Below the pieces are notes generated by a model that saw nothing but the letters and a program-made list of their open reading frames with translations, ran no database searches and was not told where the DNA came from. From Umezawaea tangerina (GTDB lineage: Bacteria; Actinomycetota; Actinomycetes; Mycobacteriales; Pseudonocardiaceae): a DNA stretch of 64,000 nt. The position numbers were made by a program, and so were the translations under genes. Location: positions 1 through 64,000 of the forward strand of contig NZ_PVTF01000005.1 in NCBI RefSeq assembly GCF_003002815.1, in the 5' to 3' direction. Below are positions 61,130 through 64,000 of this stretch, one piece after another (position 1 is the stretch's first letter; every line of letters begins with the position of its first letter).

Positions 61130-61489
61130 ATGACCCGAAACCCGCGATCCCGCAAGCTGCTCCTGCTCCTCCCCGTGCTCGCCTTGTCCGCCACCTCGCT
61201 CACGGGCTGCGGCCTGTTCGGCAAGAGCTGGGACGTCCGGGTGGAGGTGCGCGGCGAGGGCACCGCCAAGGTGGTGGTCCAGTTCGCGGGTGAGACGGAC
61301 GCCGTCCCGAAGTCGACGCCGCTGCCGTTCGAGACGGCCCGCAACGTGGGGTTCGGGTTCAACACGGTCTCCGTCAGCGACGCCGGGCCGGGCACGGTGT
61401 GCCGGATCCTGGTCGACGGGGAGCTGCGCCAGGAGTCCAAGGTGGACGACCAGGGCAAGGCCGCCTGCAACGCCAACAACCAGGACTGA
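61130..61489 (+). CDS. Small lipoprotein (MmpS-like)
   Basis: 119 aa. A basic start and hydrophobic segment end in the lipobox SLTGC with Cys27 as lipid site. The mature domain is a small beta-rich module (WDVRVEVRGEGTAKVVVQFAG...) with two further Cys, resembling MmpS-type proteins. It is followed after 4 bases by the ABC ATPase, so it is probably an accessory part of that transporter. Confidence 0.82.
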   Translation: MTRNPRSRKLLLLLPVLALSATSLTGCGLFGKSWDVRVEVRGEGTAKVVVQFAGETDAVPKSTPLPFETARNVGFGFNTVSVSDAGPGTVCRILVDGELRQESKVDDQGKAACNANNQD

Positions 61490-61493
61490 GCCG

Positions 61494-62222
61494 ATGCCGA
61501 CCCCCGCTGTCGTCGCGACCGGCCTGCGCAAGGTGTACGGCCGCGGCCCGACCGAGGTGCACGCGCTGCGCGACGTTGACTTGACGATCCACAAAGGACA
61601 ACTGACGGCGATCATGGGTCCGTCCGGATCCGGGAAGTCCAGCCTGATGCACTGCCTGGCGGGTCTCGACCGCCCGAGCGCGGGCACCGTCACCGTGGAG
61701 GGCACCGACCTGACCGGGCTGGACGAGAGGAGGCGCACCGACCTGAGGCGCGACCGGATCGGGTTCGTCTTCCAGCAGTACAACCTCCTGCCGGAGCTCA
61801 GCGGACGCGACAACGTCCTGCTGCCGCTGGAGATCGCGGGCCGCCGCACCGACCGGGCCTGGTTCGACCGGATCGTCGCCGCGCTCGGCATCGGGCCGCA
61901 CCTCGACCGCCGTCCCACCGAGCTCTCCGGCGGTCAACAGCAGCGGATCGCCATCGCGCGGGCGCTGATCACCCGCCCCGCGGTCGTGTTCGCCGACGAG
62001 CCGACCGGCAACCTGGACTCGGCCGCGAGCCGGGACGTCCTGGAGCTGCTGCGGCGGTCGACCGGGTCGCTGGGCCGGACCGTCGTCGTGGTGACCCACG
62101 ACCCGGTGGCCGCGGGCTACGCGGACCGGGTCGTGCTGCTCGCCGACGGCCGGGTCGCGGGCGAGCTGCACGGGTCCACGTCCCAGGACATCGCCGTAGA
62201 GCCAGAAAAACTCGCCGGGTGA
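61494..62222 (+). CDS. ABC transporter ATP-binding protein, MacB/LolD type
   Basis: 242 aa. Walker A GPSGSGKSSLM, Q-loop FVFQQYNLLPELSGRDNVLLPL, signature LSGGQQQRIAIARAL, Walker B VVFADEPTGNLDS, H-loop VVTHDP. The FQQYNLLP and ADEPTGNLD runs are diagnostic of the MacB/LolD family, which works with FtsX-like permeases. The stop overlaps the permease GTG (GTGA). Confidence 0.95.
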   Translation: MPTPAVVATGLRKVYGRGPTEVHALRDVDLTIHKGQLTAIMGPSGSGKSSLMHCLAGLDRPSAGTVTVEGTDLTGLDERRRTDLRRDRIGFVFQQYNLLPELSGRDNVLLPLEIAGRRTDRAWFDRIVAALGIGPHLDRRPTELSGGQQQRIAIARALITRPAVVFADEPTGNLDSAASRDVLELLRRSTGSLGRTVVVVTHDPVAAGYADRVVLLADGRVAGELHGSTSQDIAVEPEKLAG

Positions 62223-64000
62223 AGGGGATGGGACTGGCGAAGAGCACCCTGCGGCAGATCCGCCGACGGCCGTCGCGACTGCTGCTCACCGGTGTCGCCC
62301 TGCTCGTGGCGACCTCCTTCCTCTCCGGATCGGTGGTCCTGCGCTCGTCGCTGCGGGCCGCCGTGATCGGCGCCGGGGCGACGACCACGGCGTCGACCGA
62401 CGTCGTGGTCACCACCGAGGACCGCGACACACCGCTGACCGACGACGACCTCACGCGGATCGCCGCAGCGCCCGGTGTGAACGGCGTGTCCCCCGTGACC
62501 TACGGTCCGGTGCTCGTCGAGGGCACCGGCCGCGCCCCGAAGGCGTTGCACGGCATCGCGATGGAGGGCCCGATGAGCCCGGTGCGCCTTGTCGAGGGCA
62601 CTCCCCCGCGGCGTCCCGACGAGGTCGCGCTGCCACCGGGGCTCGCCGAGCGGCTGCACGCCCGCGTCGGCACCTCCATCGTGGTGCACCCGACGTCCGC
62701 ACCCGCGGTGACCGTCCGGGTCAGCGCGATCGCGGCTGTCCCCGACGGGCTGCGCTCGGCGGTGCTCACCACCCCCGCGAACGCGCGGACCTGGCTCGAC
62801 ACCACCGGTTGGCAGCGGGTCGACACCACCTCGGCGGACCCCGCGGCCACCGTGCGGGCGATCGAGGCCGGACTCGGCGGCCAGGACGTCCTCGTCCGCA
62901 CCGGGGCGGGCATCCGCGCGGAGGACGAGGCGCGGGCGCTGGAGTCGGTGGACTCGGTGTTCCTGCTGCTGCTCGCGTTCATCGCGGTCGCGCTGATGGC
63001 CGCCGCGGTGATCGTCTCCTCGACCTTCCGCGTGCTGCTCACCCGCGACCAGAAGCGGCTCGCGCTGCTGCGCTGCGTGGGAGCGCGGCCGGGGCAGGTC
63101 GTCCGGGCAGTGGTGACCGAGGCGGCGCTGTCCGGTCTGGTGGCCGGGGTCGCGGGCGCGGCACTGGCGGTCGGAGCGGTGCGTGGTGGCCTCGCGGTCG
63201 CGACGGCGAGCGGTGTCGCGAAGGTTCCCGCGCTGTCCCTCCCGTGGGCGGGCATCCCGTTGTGCGTGGCGGTCTCGGTGCTGCTCGCGGTCGTCGCCGC
63301 CCTCCCTGCGGCTCTCGCGGCCGCTCGCGTCCCACCGGTGGCGGCGCTGAGCGGTTCCGCCGTGCGCGACACGGCGGACCGGATCGGTGTCCCCCGCGTG
63401 CTGCTGGCCGCCGGATCGGTGGCGACCGCGGCGTTCCTCGGCGTCGTCGCCCACCTCGGCACCGGCGTGCCCGACGTCGTGGTCCTGTCCGCCGTCGGGT
63501 CCGGTCTGGCCCTGTTCGGCGGCCTGCTGGCGCTCGGCCCGTTGTTGCTGCGCAAGGCCGCACCGGTGCTCACCGCGGTGGGACGCGGGCTCGGCGGCCT
63601 GCCTGGCAGGCTCGCCGCGGGCAACGTCGTGCGCGTGCCCCGGCGCAGTGCCGCGTGCGCGGCGGTGGTGGCGTTGGGCACGACCATGGTCTGCGCGGTG
63701 CTGGTGGTGCTCGCGTCGCTGGAGGACGGCAGCCACGACAAGGTGTACGGCCGCTCCCCGAGCGACGCCGTGATCGCCTGCTGGTCCTCCGACGAGCAGG
63801 CAGCGATCTCCCCGGCCGTGGTCGACGCGGTGCGGGCGGTGCCCCTGGTCGGGGCGGTCGTACCGGTGCGGCGAACCACCGCGACCGTCGGGGCCTCGTC
63901 GACCCGGACGTCCGTCGGCTCCCCGGACCTGACCGTGCACCCCCGCCTCCCCCACCCCGATGGAGGCTGGTCACCCGGCCGGATCGCGTTGTCCCACCGC
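62219..64000 (+). CDS. FtsX-like ABC permease, incomplete at window end
   Basis: Open to the end of the window (594 codons). It starts with a GTG at 62219 coupled to the ATPase stop; an ATG at 62228 is an alternative. It opens GLAKSTLRQIRRRPSRLLLTGVALLVATSFLSGSVVL with the first membrane helix, then a periplasmic-type domain (about 45-230). A three-helix FtsX block then starts with AAVIVSSTFRVLLTRDQKRLALLRCVGARPGQVV, and a second half begins. Family members export peptides or drugs by mechanotransmission. Probably under the kinase/regulator pair. Confidence 0.9.
   Translation, partial: MKGMGLAKSTLRQIRRRPSRLLLTGVALLVATSFLSGSVVLRSSLRAAVIGAGATTTASTDVVVTTEDRDTPLTDDDLTRIAAAPGVNGVSPVTYGPVLVEGTGRAPKALHGIAMEGPMSPVRLVEGTPPRRPDEVALPPGLAERLHARVGTSIVVHPTSAPAVTVRVSAIAAVPDGLRSAVLTTPANARTWLDTTGWQRVDTTSADPAATVRAIEAGLGGQDVLVRTGAGIRAEDEARALESVDSVFLLLLAFIAVALMAAAVIVSSTFRVLLTRDQKRLALLRCVGARPGQVVRAVVTEAALSGLVAGVAGAALAVGAVRGGLAVATASGVAKVPALSLPWAGIPLCVAVSVLLAVVAALPAALAAARVPPVAALSGSAVRDTADRIGVPRVLLAAGSVATAAFLGVVAHLGTGVPDVVVLSAVGSGLALFGGLLALGPLLLRKAAPVLTAVGRGLGGLPGRLAAGNVVRVPRRSAACAAVVALGTTMVCAVLVVLASLEDGSHDKVYGRSPSDAVIACWSSDEQAAISPAVVDAVRAVPLVGAVVPVRRTTATVGASSTRTSVGSPDLTVHPRLPHPDGGWSPGRIALSHR

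Noticed and set aside
62117-63955. A 612-residue minus-strand frame over the FtsX-like permease
   Set aside because: The plus-strand reading has membrane helices and the FtsX motif and is coupled to its ATPase; the minus-strand frame is compositionally a shadow.

Overview
The window is very GC-rich and densely coded, with GTG/TTG starts and many 4-base ATGA/GTGA overlaps. It carries GlgE-pathway genes, many TetR/MarR/GntR-type regulators and specialised-metabolism genes. This fits an antibiotic-type actinomycete, most likely Pseudonocardiales (Actinosynnema/Saccharothrix/Amycolatopsis-like); the order is inferred from gene content only. No rRNA, tRNA or CRISPR array was seen.

Left part, 1-33 kb: mostly accessory metabolism. 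treS (cut by the window edge) and glgE make alpha-glucan. They are followed by a lone IS701-like transposase-domain protein, a TetR/SDR pair with matching palindromic operators, a P450, an MFS exporter, a membrane NACHT NTPase, an FAD monooxygenase, an S51 peptidase, a membrane-anchored alpha/beta hydrolase, an aromatic amino acid decarboxylase, a secreted beta-propeller and a GntR-controlled ABC system. At 26.2-29.9 kb is a MarR-linked operon for gamma-resorcylate breakdown: decarboxylase to resorcinol, FAD hydroxylase to hydroxyquinol, and intradiol dioxygenase to maleylacetate. A Tat-exported GH2 glycosidase with a CebR/LacI-like operator follows.

Central part, 33-58 kb: an apparent composite biosynthetic gene cluster. 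(i) A minus-strand diterpenoid operon (P450, class I terpene synthase, P450, class II DxDD diterpene cyclase, small membrane protein) lies divergent from an AraC regulator. (ii) A minus-strand operon dpgA-dpgB-dpgC-ThDP decarboxylase-aldehyde dehydrogenase-dpgD should turn four malonyl-CoA into 3,5-dihydroxyphenylglyoxylate. With no transaminase present, this should go on to 3,5-dihydroxybenzaldehyde and 3,5-dihydroxybenzoate. (iii) A stand-alone AMP-forming ligase, a stand-alone condensation domain and a P450 fused in frame to an acyl carrier protein could activate, tether, oxidise and transfer that acid. A two-half ABC exporter and an aldo/keto reductase accompany them. (iv) A StrR-type regulator at 57.1 kb matches a StrR-type operator (9-N11-9 inverted repeat) in front of dpgA. 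The working hypothesis is a diterpenoid-resorcylate (meroterpenoid) ester or amide pathway. The joining step is inferred, not shown.

Right part, 58-64 kb: a strong hairpin terminator, then a decayed IS5-type element (911 bp, 16-bp perfect terminal repeats, CTAG target duplication) inserted exactly at the stop codon of a NarL-type response regulator. Its histidine kinase follows, and divergently a lipoprotein and a MacB-like ABC transporter whose permease runs off the window.
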